The position numbers and the translations under genes were made by a program. Source: Listeria monocytogenes (lineage in GTDB: Bacteria; Bacillota; Bacilli; Lactobacillales; Listeriaceae). Taken from it: a stretch of DNA of 64,000 bases. Positions 26,816-35,224 of the stretch are shown piece by piece (the stretch's first letter is position 1; every line of letters starts with the position of its first letter). The DNA lies in the NCBI RefSeq assembly GCF_041765605.1, contig NZ_CP168900.1, forward strand, positions 2,915,729-2,979,728, read 5' to 3'. Below the pieces are notes generated by a model. It was given only the letters and a program-made list of their open reading frames with translations. It was not told the origin of the DNA and ran no database searches.

Positions 26816-26876
26816 AAATAAACTATTTAAGACAAGCTTCCGTTTTCTAGTCTGTCTTAAGTAGTTTATTTTTTTA
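26816..26876 (+). terminator. Terminator of the Abi gene
   Basis: A long stem AAATAAACTATTTAAGACA with TGTCTTAAGTAGTTTATTT (one mismatch), followed by TTTTT. It lies about 80 bases after the stop. Confidence 0.85.
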
Positions 26877-26881
26877 CTCTA

Positions 26882-26921
26882 TAAAAAGCCGGCCAGGTTT
26901 AATTTCCCGACCGGCTTTTTG
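26882..26921 (-). terminator. Terminator of the DUF1015 operon
   Basis: Stem AAAAAGCCGG/CCGGCTTTTT directly after the stop of the 107-residue gene on the minus strand. Confidence 0.85.
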
Positions 26922-26924
26922 ATT

Positions 26925-27248
26925 TCAATCTTCTTCCACTTGGATAGAAACACCCACATCCAGTAATTCCTCAACTGCATCAATCACAGAAAACTCCCCA
27001 TAATTGTATACTGCATCATCTACAACTAAAATCGGCAAAGCTTCCATTCCATTCTTATCAATCAGCATTTGAACCCGCTCTGGCAAGTCCACTTTCCCGA
27101 CCTCTTCCAGCTGAATATCAAACACGATGCCTGTATAATCAAAATGGATTTTTCGCTCAGTTTCACTTTTATTCATAAACATTTTCCATATCTCTAGGTT
27201 AATCTCAGACTCATTTTCCGCAGAATAAAAGTAACTAATTTGCTTCAT
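26925..27248 (-). CDS. Small acidic protein, possibly ArsD/thioredoxin-fold
   Basis: A 107-residue acidic cytoplasmic protein with no Cys pair. The segment LPILVVDDAVYNYGEFSVID resembles the later part of ArsD-like thioredoxin-fold proteins, but the metal-binding cysteines of ArsD are absent. I therefore make no functional claim. It starts 7 bases after the DUF1015 gene, so the two are probably cotranscribed. Confidence 0.6.
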   Translation of the reverse strand: MKQISYFYSAENESEINLEIWKMFMNKSETERKIHFDYTGIVFDIQLEEVGKVDLPERVQMLIDKNGMEALPILVVDDAVYNYGEFSVIDAVEELLDVGVSIQVEED

Positions 27249-27255
27249 ATTAAAA

Positions 27256-28497
27256 TTATTTACTTTCTAAATCATGGACAAACAGCCCACTTAATAATTT
27301 CGGTTCAAACCAAGTCGATTTTGGCGGCATGATTTCTGCTGCATCTGCTACACTAAGTAAATCGTCCATTGTTGGCGGGAACATCGCAAATGCCACTGAA
27401 TGACTGCCATTATCCACCAAACGAGTCAGTTCTTCTAAACCACGTATTCCGCCGACAAAATCAATGCGGTTATCACGGCGAATATCTTCAATTCCAAAAA
27501 TCGGCGTTAAAATTTGCGATTGTAATATCGAAACATCTAGCTGACCGATAACATCATTTGGAATCACTTCGCTTTTCGCCGTAAGTTTGTACCAATTTCC
27601 ATCTAAATACATCCCTACTTGTTTTGGCTTCTCTGGTTTAAATGCTTCTTTTCCAACCTTCTCCACGTCAAAACTAGCCTCTACTTTGCTAACGAAATCC
27701 GCTTCAATTGGCACATTCACAACCCTATTATAATCAAGAATTTCTAATTGCTCTTCTGGGAAAACAACTGATAAAAAGAAATTAAATTCTGCTTCTGGCC
27801 CAGCCTCAGGGAATTCCTCGCGCCGTTTCAAACCAACTTTCACAGCAGATTCCGTTCTATGGTGACCGTCTGCGATATATAGCGCTGGGACTTCCGAGAA
27901 CGCCGCTGAAAGGTCTTCTAAAATATGTGCGTCCGTAATTGCCCAAACCTTATGTGCGACCCCGTGGAAGCTCTCAAAGTCATATTCAGGTTCATTTTCA
28001 TTCACCCAAGACTCAACAAGTGTATTAATAGCTTCTTTTCCTCGATAAGTAAGGAAAATCGGACTTGTATTTGCATCACAAACATCTACATGACGAATCC
28101 GGTCTAACTCTTTCTCCTCACGAGTTAACTCATGTTTTTTAATTTTCCCATTGGTATAATCATCAATCGACGTACAAACAACCAGCCCTGTTTGCGGGCG
28201 ACCATCCATCGTCAGTTGATAAATATAAAATGCAGGGTTTGCTTCTCTACCAAGCCAACCATCCAACTCAAATTGTTCCAAATTATCCGCTGCTTTTTGA
28301 TAAACAGCTGGGTCGTATGGGGAAACCGCCGGATCTAAATCAATTTCCGCCTTATCAATATGTAAAAAAGAATACTTATTTGCATCACCAAGTTCGCGCG
28401 CCTCTTCCGAATTAAGTACATCATATGGCAAGGAAGCCACCTTTTCCGCTAAATTTTTAATCGGACGAATTGCTTTAAATGGACGTATATTTACCAT
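27256..28497 (-). CDS. DUF1015 family protein
   Basis: The 413-residue protein begins VNIRPFKAIRP and continues LAEKVASLPYDVLNSEEA, the signature of DUF1015, a conserved family without an established function. YIADGHHRTESAVK and FNFFLSVVFPEEQLEILDYNR are further family motifs. I chose the ATG at 28497, with AAAGGAGG upstream; the open frame extends to 28548. In several bacteria, as I recall, DUF1015 lies beside serA-serC, as here, which hints at serine or phosphoserine metabolism. Confidence 0.85.
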   Translation of the reverse strand: MVNIRPFKAIRPIKNLAEKVASLPYDVLNSEEARELGDANKYSFLHIDKAEIDLDPAVSPYDPAVYQKAADNLEQFELDGWLGREANPAFYIYQLTMDGRPQTGLVVCTSIDDYTNGKIKKHELTREEKELDRIRHVDVCDANTSPIFLTYRGKEAINTLVESWVNENEPEYDFESFHGVAHKVWAITDAHILEDLSAAFSEVPALYIADGHHRTESAVKVGLKRREEFPEAGPEAEFNFFLSVVFPEEQLEILDYNRVVNVPIEADFVSKVEASFDVEKVGKEAFKPEKPKQVGMYLDGNWYKLTAKSEVIPNDVIGQLDVSILQSQILTPIFGIEDIRRDNRIDFVGGIRGLEELTRLVDNGSHSVAFAMFPPTMDDLLSVADAAEIMPPKSTWFEPKLLSGLFVHDLESK

Positions 28498-28520
28498 TGT
28501 TATCCTCCTTTTTAGTAAAA

Positions 28521-28562
28521 GAGCATGAACCCGTCTGGCAATAACCATAAAGTTTCATGCTC
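28521..28562 (-). terminator. Hairpin between serA and the DUF1015 gene
   Basis: GAGCATGAA and TTCATGCTC pair across a 24-base loop. On the minus strand the hairpin is followed by TTTTACTAAAAAGG, so it is a terminator or partial attenuator ending serC-serA. Confidence 0.6.
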
Positions 28563-28585
28563 TCATTATTTCCCGGGTAATAATT

Positions 28586-29773
28586 TTAAACCGTAACACC
28601 TAATGGTTCAATAACTCGAACACGCAAAACCCCTTGCACAGCTAACAAATCTTGTTTTAGTTGCTCCAAATTAGCTTGCGTTTCTTTATCAATATCAATT
28701 AATGTGTAGGCATATTCATTTTTACTGCGATTTATCATATCTAAAATGTTTAACGAATATTTCCCTAGCTCCGTCGTAATTTGTCCGACCATATTAGGAA
28801 TGTTTTTGTGACAAATCCCAATTCGCGGATGTCCATTATACGGCATTTCCACGTTCGGAAAATTAACCGAGTTTTTAATACTACCTGTTTCAAGATATGA
28901 TTGCAGTTCTTTCGCAGCCATTTTAGCACAGTTGGTTTCGGCTTCTTCTGTCGATGCACCTAAATGAGGAAATACATGCACTTTTTTGTGGTTTAGTAAT
29001 TCTTTTGTCGCGAAATCTGTAATATATAAACGTAAAAGTCCATCATCTAAAGCTTCTTTCACAGAGGCTGAATCCACTAACTCACCACGAGAAAAGTTTA
29101 ATAAAACAGCATTATCCTTCACTAATTGTAGTGTATCTGCGTTAAACATGCCACGTGTTTTATCCGTTAAAGGCACATGAACTGTTAAATAATCGCATGT
29201 AGCCAAGACTTCTTCTATCGTCATCGCACGTTCCACTTCTTTAGAAATTCTCCAAGCCGTGTCTACTGAAACGAATGGATCGTATCCAACCACATCCATC
29301 CCAAGCGATAAAGCGTCATTGGCTACCAATGCACCAATTGCGCCTAGACCGATAATCCCAAGTTTTTTGCCAGCAAGTTCTGTTCCCGCAAAGGCTTTCT
29401 TCCCCGCTTCGACTTTCTGTTCGACATCATCTTCAGCCGGCAGTTCTTTCACCCATTCCGTACCTTCCAAAATTGGACGCGCCGAAACGAATAAACTCGC
29501 AAGAACTAGTTCTTTCACAGCATTGGCATTCGCGCCAGGTGTATTGAATACAACAATACCTTTTTCAGAACAATTTTCTACTGGGATATTATTAACTCCT
29601 GCACCAGCTCTGGCAACTGCCTTCACTGTCTCCGGAAAGTCAAAATCGTGTAAGTTGTAACTCCGTAGTAAAATCCCGTCTGCTGGCTGATTTGCATCAA
29701 TCACATATTTTTCGAGATCAAATGTCTTTAAGCCTTCTTTTGCGATAGCATTAAACGTTTGGATATTAAACAC
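28586..29773 (-). CDS. serA: D-3-phosphoglycerate dehydrogenase
   Basis: SerA oxidises 3-phosphoglycerate to 3-phosphohydroxypyruvate, the first step of serine synthesis. The 395-residue protein has the NAD site [15 protein letters not shown], the catalytic region [11 protein letters not shown], the His in [10 protein letters not shown] and a C-terminal ACT domain from about residue 320 ([16 protein letters not shown]) for amino-acid feedback. It is the short form with one ACT domain. The GTG at 29773 has AAAGGGGAG upstream and overlaps the serC end by 8 bases. Confidence 0.95.
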   Translation of the reverse strand: MFNIQTFNAIAKEGLKTFDLEKYVIDANQPADGILLRSYNLHDFDFPETVKAVARAGAGVNNIPVENCSEKGIVVFNTPGANANAVKELVLASLFVSARPILEGTEWVKELPAEDDVEQKVEAGKKAFAGTELAGKKLGIIGLGAIGALVANDALSLGMDVVGYDPFVSVDTAWRISKEVERAMTIEEVLATCDYLTVHVPLTDKTRGMFNADTLQLVKDNAVLLNFSRGELVDSASVKEALDDGLLRLYITDFATKELLNHKKVHVFPHLGASTEEAETNCAKMAAKELQSYLETGSIKNSVNFPNVEMPYNGHPRIGICHKNIPNMVGQITTELGKYSLNILDMINRSKNEYAYTLIDIDKETQANLEQLKQDLLAVQGVLRVRVIEPLGVTV

Positions 29774-30857
29774 GTACTTCTCCCCCTTTTCTTGCATTTG
29801 CAAATTTTTCCATAAAGGCGATTAGAGCTTCCACCCCTTCAATTGGAAATGCATTATAAAGACTTGCTCGCATACCGCCCACTGAGCGATGTCCTTTCAA
29901 GTTTTTAAAACCATTTGCTTCAGCTTCTTGAACAAAAGCTTTATCAAACTCCGCTGAATTCGTCACAAAAGGAACATTCGTGAGCGATCTAGCAGAAGGT
30001 TCGACCGGTGAAGAAAAGAAATCCGATTGATCAATATAATCATATAATAAGGCCGCTTTTTTGCGATTTAACGCTTCAATTCCAGCAACGCCACCTTGCT
30101 CCTTAATCCATTCAAATACTAATTTTGCTACATAAATGGCAAATGTTGGTGGTGTGTTATACATGGAATCATTCTCGGCTTGTACTTTAAAATCTAACAT
30201 AGAAGGAAGTCCCTCTACTTGCCCTATCAAGTCTTCGCGCACGATGACGAGCGTTAATCCAGCAGGCCCAATGTTCTTTTGCGCTCCTGCATAAATTAAG
30301 CCAAATTTTTTCACATCATAAACGCTCGATAAAATATTGGAGGACATATCCGCAACGACCGGGACAGCTGAGTCTGGCACATCAAACATTGCTGTTCCTT
30401 CGATTGTATTATTTGTAGTTACATGTAAGTAAGCCGCGTCACTAGAAACTGTAGGAATCTCAGGAATATAGCTGAAATTGCGGTCTTCCGATGAGGCAAT
30501 TACTTCCACCTCTACACCCTGAATTTTCTTAGCTTCGGAAATTGCTTTCTTCGCCCAAGATCCAGTATTTACATACGCTGCTTTTTTGCCATTTGCAAGA
30601 TTCATTGGCACCATATCAAATTGCAAACTCGCGCCACCTTGCAAAAATAGTACTTTGTAATTTTCTGGAATCTCCATCAATTCTCGAATCAAGCTCTCCG
30701 CATCGTCTAGGATGTTTTGAAATAATTCTGAACGGTGACTCAGCTCCATTACTGACATTCCTGAACCATTATAAGAGAGTAGCTCCCTTTGAACCTTTTC
30801 AAGTACCGGTACTGGTAAAACTGCCGGACCTGCCGAAAAATTATAAACACGTTCCAC
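29766..30857 (-). CDS. serC: Phosphoserine aminotransferase
   Basis: SerC transfers the amino group from glutamate to 3-phosphohydroxypyruvate. The 363-residue protein begins [17 protein letters not shown], has the PLP lysine in [16 protein letters not shown] and ends [19 protein letters not shown], all family signatures. It starts with GTG behind GGAGAG. It leads serC-serA and has a long leader containing an intrinsic-terminator-like hairpin. No phosphoserine phosphatase is in this operon. Confidence 0.96.
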   Translation of the reverse strand: MERVYNFSAGPAVLPVPVLEKVQRELLSYNGSGMSVMELSHRSELFQNILDDAESLIRELMEIPENYKVLFLQGGASLQFDMVPMNLANGKKAAYVNTGSWAKKAISEAKKIQGVEVEVIASSEDRNFSYIPEIPTVSSDAAYLHVTTNNTIEGTAMFDVPDSAVPVVADMSSNILSSVYDVKKFGLIYAGAQKNIGPAGLTLVIVREDLIGQVEGLPSMLDFKVQAENDSMYNTPPTFAIYVAKLVFEWIKEQGGVAGIEALNRKKAALLYDYIDQSDFFSSPVEPSARSLTNVPFVTNSAEFDKAFVQEAEANGFKNLKGHRSVGGMRASLYNAFPIEGVEALIAFMEKFANARKGGEVRV

Positions 30858-30984
30858 TCAACATCTCTCCTGTCTTCAAATTTCCCCAATTACTTACAAA
30901 AATTTTCACCAATAATCGAATACTTATTGGCCAGATATGAGCCTTCCTCGTTACACTTATGCTTTTCGAAGTTCTGTTGTTAAG

Positions 30985-31101
30985 AAATAAAAAAGCCGAA
31001 CCTGTGATATTCTACACAATATTCGGATTTTTCAGCGCTTAAAAGTAAACACTGCCTTTTGTACTTTTGTATATTATAGCAGAAACAGAGCTGTTTTTCA
31101 G
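30985..31101 (-). promoter_or_regulatory. serC promoter and leader with terminator-like hairpin
   Basis: On the minus strand, CTGAAA (31096-31101), 17-bp spacer, then extended -10 TGC-TATAAT (31073-31078). The roughly 200-base leader contains a bulged hairpin at 30995-31027 (CCGAA/TTCGG with an inner ATATT/AATAT pair) followed by a T-run at 30985-30994, about 130 bases before the serC GTG. This looks like a transcription attenuator. No T-box sequence was found. Confidence 0.55.
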
Positions 31102-31146
31102 AAAATTTATACTAAATCTACAAATAAATGTGATGTTTAAACTTTC

Positions 31147-31192
31147 TGACATTAAAAAAGCACGAGAAACCGCTATTTAAAGCAATTCTCGC
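31147..31192 (-). terminator. Terminator of the marR-MFS operon
   Basis: Stem AGTGCGAGAA/TTCTCGTGCT with a partially paired loop, followed by TTTTTT on the minus strand. Confidence 0.85.
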
Positions 31193-31227
31193 ACTTCTAC
31201 TTTTTGAAAAACACTTCACAAGAGATG

Positions 31228-32376
31228 TTAGCTATTTTTCTCTTTTCGTCCTAAAGTAAACCAATACACGGCAAAAAATACAACAAGTGCAATAATTGCT
31301 GTGCGATACATGATAGCATAATTGTAGTAAGTCGCAACAATACTCAAACCAAAACTACCAACAGCCATCCCAATGTCCATTCCCGAAAGAAAAGTCCCAT
31401 TAGCGGTACCTTTATTGTGCGGTGCAGCCCGGTCCACAGCCAGTGCTTGAAGCGCCGGTTGCGACATCCCGTAACCTAACCCGAAGAATAACGATGCGAT
31501 AAACAAGCTGATTGCACCAGTTGCAAAAGAAAGAATTAATATCCCAATTATCATCGAAAGCGCTCCTGGAATAATAACAAAACGGTGTCCCTTCGTATCA
31601 TAAAGTCGCCCAGCAAACAAACGGCTCACAAGAACCATAATCGCTTGCCCGATAAAATATATCCACGTTGTCGAAATCCCCAGTTCTGTTCCATATACCA
31701 TCATAAATGTTTGGATCCCACCAAGCGGAATAGCCATTAATAAACACAAGCCCGCCGGAAGCAAGGCCGTTTTCTCAAACAATTTCATTTTTTGATGTAC
31801 AATCTTTTCTGATTTTGGAATTTTCACCTGTGTCATCAAAATTAAAATAAACACCATCAAAACAAGCGAAAACGTCACTAAAACATCGAAAGAAAAATAA
31901 TTCATAATTAAAATAGCGATAATCGGCGCAAGTGACATTCCAAGTGCAGTCGTAAGCCCATAAAAACCAATACCTTCTCCCGTTCTGCTTGGCGGCACAA
32001 GTTTAGAAACGCCTGTTGCAATGGAAGTTGTTCCGATACCCCAGCCAGCCCCGTGAAAAAGCCGTAATATAAGTAAGGCCGCCACCGCAGTTGACCAATA
32101 AAAGTTCACTGTAGTTAAAATTAAAATCAAAAAGCCCACGATAATAAGTACTTTCGGTCCGAATTTGTCATTCCAACTCCCAGCAATCGCCCGCATTAAT
32201 AGCGCTACGATGGAGAATAGCCCAACAGCCAAACTAGCTTCCATTTGCGTTCCACCTAGCTCAATAATGCGCGCCGGCAACGTAGGCATAAACACCATAA
32301 ATCCAATATATAAAAGTACACTTCCTAACAATAAAAATACGTAGTCCTTCGTCCAAAGTCTTGTCTTATTTTCCAA
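31228..32376 (-). CDS. MFS transporter under MarR control
   Basis: The 382-residue protein has about 12 membrane segments and the MFS loop GSWNDKFGPKVLIIVGF. RLFHGAGWGIGTTSIATGVSKLVPPSRTGEG and LFFGLGYGMSQPALQALAVD resemble YfcJ/MDR-type exporters. It lies 13 bases downstream of a marR gene that has tandem operators at its promoter, the classic layout for an inducible efflux pump. The substrate is unknown. Confidence 0.85.
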   Translation of the reverse strand: MENKTRLWTKDYVFLLLGSVLLYIGFMVFMPTLPARIIELGGTQMEASLAVGLFSIVALLMRAIAGSWNDKFGPKVLIIVGFLILILTTVNFYWSTAVAALLILRLFHGAGWGIGTTSIATGVSKLVPPSRTGEGIGFYGLTTALGMSLAPIIAILIMNYFSFDVLVTFSLVLMVFILILMTQVKIPKSEKIVHQKMKLFEKTALLPAGLCLLMAIPLGGIQTFMMVYGTELGISTTWIYFIGQAIMVLVSRLFAGRLYDTKGHRFVIIPGALSMIIGILILSFATGAISLFIASLFFGLGYGMSQPALQALAVDRAAPHNKGTANGTFLSGMDIGMAVGSFGLSIVATYYNYAIMYRTAIIALVVFFAVYWFTLGRKEKNS

Positions 32377-32389
32377 AATTTACCCCTCT

Positions 32390-32812
32390 TTACTCTATAT
32401 TAGTAGAAATGTTCTTTAAAATAGCCGTGAATTGTTCCAAATCTGCGCGAGAAATCCCAGCAAACATTTTTTCACAACTCGCCTCCACGATATCACGAAG
32501 TTCATGCGTCTCTTTTCTCCCTTTGTCCGTTAAAGATAAAAGTGAAATTCGTCTATCTTCTGTACTCACTTCCCGCACAACAAGCTCTTTCCTAAGTAAA
32601 ACATCGACAATCCGATTCACGGTTGGCGTGTCCTTTTTCGTCCAAAGAGCAATCTCTTTTTGCGAAATTGGCTCGTTCGCCTCAATTCCCTCTAAAACTG
32701 ACCATTGCTCTGGGGTCACATCATAACTTGCAATCGAACGCAACAAAAATAAATGCATTTTTTTCGCTGTCGTATTTACATCAAATGATATTTCATCATA
32801 ATATCCGCGCAT
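32390..32812 (-). CDS. MarR-family transcriptional repressor
   Basis: The 140-residue protein has a winged helix, with WSVLEGIEANEPISQKEIA, the recognition helix DTPTVNRIVDVL and the wing RREVSTEDRRISLLSLTDKG-like region, standard for MarR. I chose the ATG at 32812 with GAGG upstream, because the region further upstream holds the operators. It is first in an operon with the MFS gene and probably represses itself and the pump until a ligand binds. Confidence 0.9.
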   Translation of the reverse strand: MRGYYDEISFDVNTTAKKMHLFLLRSIASYDVTPEQWSVLEGIEANEPISQKEIALWTKKDTPTVNRIVDVLLRKELVVREVSTEDRRISLLSLTDKGRKETHELRDIVEASCEKMFAGISRADLEQFTAILKNISTNIE

Positions 32813-32828
32813 ATTTGTCCTCATTTCT

Positions 32829-32887
32829 ATTGTCGTAACAATAATTGTCATAACAACTATTATACATACTGATTACTCTTTTGACAA
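32829..32887 (-). promoter_or_regulatory. marR promoter with tandem MarR-type operators
   Basis: TTGTCA (32882-32887), 17 bp, TATAAT (32859-32864) on the minus strand. Immediately downstream lie ATTGTCGTAACAAT (32829-32842) and ATTGTCATAACAAC (32844-32857), two near-identical ATTGT-N4-ACAAT palindromes 15 bp apart covering the start point. This is good evidence for autorepression. Confidence 0.8.
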
Positions 32888-32914
32888 GAAAAACAGCCGA
32901 ATAAACGACTGTTC

Positions 32915-33268
32915 CTACAATAATTCCACATCTATAATATCTCTAAATTCGATTACATACTCATACCCAACAATATCTTTCAAAATAACTTCTTCCGTTA
33001 ACATATCTATTTCTAGCGGCACTAAGTCCTGTGTTTCAATCTCTCCAAGCCCAAGAAATGCGGAAGGATATTCAAATGGTGCTAAACGCAGAGAAGATAC
33101 ATCTGCTTCTTGAAAATATTTTAAACGAACGACCCATTCTCGCTTTATAGCGTCTTTTAATGTGATAAAAAAGCTTTCGCGCTCTAAATAATCCACTTCT
33201 GGCCGACTCGTTAAAAAAGCAGCATTCTTCTCTGTTCGCACTTGCTCTTTCTGAATTGCCGTAACCAT
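32915..33268 (-). CDS. YolD-like protein under LexA control
   Basis: The 117-residue protein includes REWVVRLKYFQ and a C-terminal VGYEYVIEFRDIIDVEL, which fit the YolD-like pattern. YolD-like proteins often accompany UmuC-type DNA polymerases, and family placement here is tentative. The chosen ATG (33268) is 6 bases after GAGGTG; in-frame starts exist to 33277. A LexA box lies between its -35 and -10, so it should be induced by DNA damage. I recall the L. monocytogenes orthologue lmo2828 as an SOS-regulon member. Confidence 0.7.
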   Translation of the reverse strand: MVTAIQKEQVRTEKNAAFLTSRPEVDYLERESFFITLKDAIKREWVVRLKYFQEADVSSLRLAPFEYPSAFLGLGEIETQDLVPLEIDMLTEEVILKDIVGYEYVIEFRDIIDVELL

Positions 33269-33288
33269 CATTATCACCTCTTAACTTT

Positions 33289-33317
33289 ATTATACGAACA
33301 AACGTTCTTAAAATCAA
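33289..33317 (-). promoter_or_regulatory. SOS promoter with LexA box
   Basis: TTGATT (33312-33317), 17-bp spacer, TATAAT (33289-33294) on the minus strand. The spacer contains CGAACAAACGTTCT (33295-33308), which fits the Gram-positive LexA consensus CGAAC-N4-GTTC with full symmetry in the core. Confidence 0.85.
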
Positions 33318-33394
33318 GTAATTTGCTAAAAAAGTTTTTTCATAAGAGCCTGAACCTGTTTAGCGCTTACATAATCTTTTTCCGACAAAAACAC

Positions 33395-33422
33395 TTGCAA
33401 ATTAATGAATAGTTGCTATACT
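33395..33422 (+). promoter_or_regulatory. Promoter of the nitroreductase gene
   Basis: TTGCAA (33395-33400), 16 bp, TATACT (33417-33422) with an extended TGC; a strong AAAGGAG follows before the ATG. Confidence 0.7.
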
Positions 33423-33461
33423 TATGTAAGTAAATAACATTAACAAAGGAGTTTTATTATT

Positions 33462-34061
33462 ATGACTAATACATTTTTAGATTCTATTAAAGTTCGTCGT
33501 TCCATTTATGCACTAGATAAAAACGTTTCCGTTGAGGATTCCAAAATTGAAGAAATTATTAAAGACGCTGTTAAATATAGCCCATCTTCATTCAACTCCC
33601 AAAGCTCTCGCGCTGTCATTCTTTTAGGAGAAAACCATGATAAACTTTGGAATATCGTAGAAGATACATTACGAGCTATCGTACCTGCTGAAAACTTTGC
33701 AGCTACAGAAGAAAAAGTTGGTTCTTTCCGCGCTGGATACGGAACAGTTCTTTTCTTTGAAGATACTGCTGTTATCGAAGGCTTACAAGAAAACTTCGCT
33801 CTATATGCAGACAACTTCCCTGTATGGTCTGAACAATCTTCAGGTATTGCACAACATTCAGTATGGGTTGCTCTTGCAAACGCTGGAATTGGTGCATCTC
33901 TACAACATTACAACCCACTAATTGACGATGCTGTTAAAGCTGAATGGAATATTCCTGCAAGCTGGAACTTACGCGCGCAAATGCCGTTTGGTAACATCGT
34001 TCAAGAAGCTGGCGAAAAAGAATTCATCGATGACGCTGATCGTTTCCGCGTTTTCAAATAA
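33462..34061 (+). CDS. Nitroreductase-family protein (FRM2/YdgI-like)
   Basis: The 199-residue FMN-dependent family protein has IKVRRSIYALDKN (phosphate-binding Arg pair), YSPSSFNSQSSRAVIL and QHSVWVALANAGIGASLQHYNP, typical of the fungal-FRM2-like branch. Members reduce nitro-aromatics or act in redox homeostasis. Codon use is clean and AT-light, suggesting good expression. It is monocistronic with its own promoter and a strong terminator. A parS site follows the stop codon. Confidence 0.9.
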   Translation: MTNTFLDSIKVRRSIYALDKNVSVEDSKIEEIIKDAVKYSPSSFNSQSSRAVILLGENHDKLWNIVEDTLRAIVPAENFAATEEKVGSFRAGYGTVLFFEDTAVIEGLQENFALYADNFPVWSEQSSGIAQHSVWVALANAGIGASLQHYNPLIDDAVKAEWNIPASWNLRAQMPFGNIVQEAGEKEFIDDADRFRVFK

Positions 34062-34065
34062 TAAA

Positions 34066-34081
34066 TGTTTCACGTGAAACA
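34066..34081. promoter_or_regulatory. parS site 2
   Basis: Perfect TGTTTCACGTGAAACA between the nitroreductase stop and its terminator. Confidence 0.93.
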
Positions 34082-34084
34082 AAA

Positions 34085-34122
34085 AATTCCGCGACCATTA
34101 ACTGGTATCGCGGAATTTTTAT
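34085..34122. terminator. Bidirectional terminator after the nitroreductase gene
   Basis: AAATTCCGCGA and TCGCGGAATTT form an 11-bp stem around CCATTAACTGGTA, with a T-run on the plus strand. It lies between convergent genes. Confidence 0.9.
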
Positions 34123-34439
34123 TTTGCTAAACTTTTAAATCTGCTTCTAAGTTCATCACAACTTACAATACCAGCAATCCCGCCTTTAATTTCTCCATCA
34201 ACAAGAACAAGCGAATTTGGTATTCCTTTTACATCAAATTTCTGAGCTAATGCGCGTTGTTTATCTACATTAATTTTCACAACTTGGACATTACCTTCTT
34301 CCATCTCAGCGAATTGCTCAAGTGTTGGCCAAAAGCAGCGACACGGTGCGCACCACTCTGCCCAAAAGTTAAGTAATATTTTAGGATGGCTACTAATAAT
34401 CTCTTCCAAGTCATCTTCTTTTGCAAAAATAATCGCCAT
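34119..34439 (-). CDS. Thioredoxin-like protein
   Basis: The 106-residue single thioredoxin fold has active site WCAPC within NFWAEWCAPC and the cis-Pro region VKGIPNSLVLVDGE. It lacks the FVDFWA start of TrxA and carries an extra Cys two residues after the motif (CRCFW), so it is an accessory thioredoxin. I chose the ATG at 34439 behind GAGGTGG; the open frame extends to 34487. A parS lies upstream. Confidence 0.9.
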   Translation of the reverse strand: MAIIFAKEDDLEEIISSHPKILLNFWAEWCAPCRCFWPTLEQFAEMEEGNVQVVKINVDKQRALAQKFDVKGIPNSLVLVDGEIKGGIAGIVSCDELRSRFKSLAK

Positions 34440-34543
34440 ACATATCCACCTCACATTCAGAATATTCCAAAGTTGTATCGTGGTCAAGTAAAGGGTTTTA
34501 GAATAGCAATATATCTTGCTTTTTGTTCATTTTTTGACACTTT

Positions 34544-34559
34544 TGTTTCACGTGAAACA
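34544..34559. promoter_or_regulatory. parS site 3
   Basis: Perfect TGTTTCACGTGAAACA, two bases beyond the beta-phosphoglucomutase stop and 478 bp from parS 2; the closest-spaced pair in the window. Confidence 0.93.
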
Positions 34560-34561
34560 TT

Positions 34562-35224
34562 TTATTTGCTATGTAAGATTTCTAAAATGCGTAAATCTAG
34601 CAAACCAGTACTCTTCACAGTCATATCCGCGTCACGGAGTCCGGAACCAACACCAACGCTTACAATTCCAGCTGCATTTATTGCTTCAATTCCAGCTTGA
34701 GCATCTTCAATTCCGACTACCTCTGATGTTTCTAAACCTAGACCACGGCAAGCTTCCACAAAAATTTCTGGATCAGGTTTTGATTTAGTGATTTTAGCCG
34801 CGTCGACAATATAATCAAATTCTTGTTCCATTTCTAATGCGCTCAAAACCGTCCGAGCATTTTTCGAAACAGATGCAATTGCGCATTTGAGATTTTGCTT
34901 TTTAAGATCCACTATAAGTTCTTTAATTCCTGGTAAAACATCCGCTGGCGTAATTTCTTTTAGCAAGCTAACATAAAAGTCATTTTTATCAGCTGCAAGA
35001 GCTTCAATCTGCTCTTCTGTAAAGTCATTTTCGCGACCGTCTTTCTTTAAAATAAGAAGTAGGGAGTCAATTCTGCTCACCCCTTTTAAATTCTCATTAA
35101 ATGCTTCATCAAATTCGATTCCAATACTCTCAGCTGTTTTTTTCCAGGCTAAGTAATGATAATGTGCTGTATCCGTGATGACGCCATCTAAATCAAAAAC
35201 TACTCCTTTTAATGCTGTTGTCAT
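34562..35224 (-). CDS. pgmB: Beta-phosphoglucomutase (YcjU-like HAD enzyme)
   Basis: It interconverts beta-glucose-1-phosphate and glucose-6-phosphate. The 220-residue HAD protein has the DLDGVITDTAHYHYLAW nucleophile motif, ASVSKNARTVL, KSKPDPEIF and GIEDAQAGIEAI, all matching beta-PGM. The inverting GH65 phosphorylase in the same operon releases beta-Glc-1-P, so the pairing is functional. I chose the ATG at 35224, overlapping the glycerate-kinase stop by ATGA. It is the last gene of the ycj-like operon. Confidence 0.92.
   Translation of the reverse strand: MTTALKGVVFDLDGVITDTAHYHYLAWKKTAESIGIEFDEAFNENLKGVSRIDSLLLILKKDGRENDFTEEQIEALAADKNDFYVSLLKEITPADVLPGIKELIVDLKKQNLKCAIASVSKNARTVLSALEMEQEFDYIVDAAKITKSKPDPEIFVEACRGLGLETSEVVGIEDAQAGIEAINAAGIVSVGVGSGLRDADMTVKSTGLLDLRILEILHSK

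Noticed and set aside
26925..27248. ArsD arsenic metallochaperone
   Set aside because: The metal-binding cysteines are absent and no arsenic genes are nearby.
30858..31066. T-box riboswitch in front of serC
   Set aside because: No conserved T-box antiterminator sequence or specifier-loop layout could be found; only a bulged hairpin with a T-run is present.
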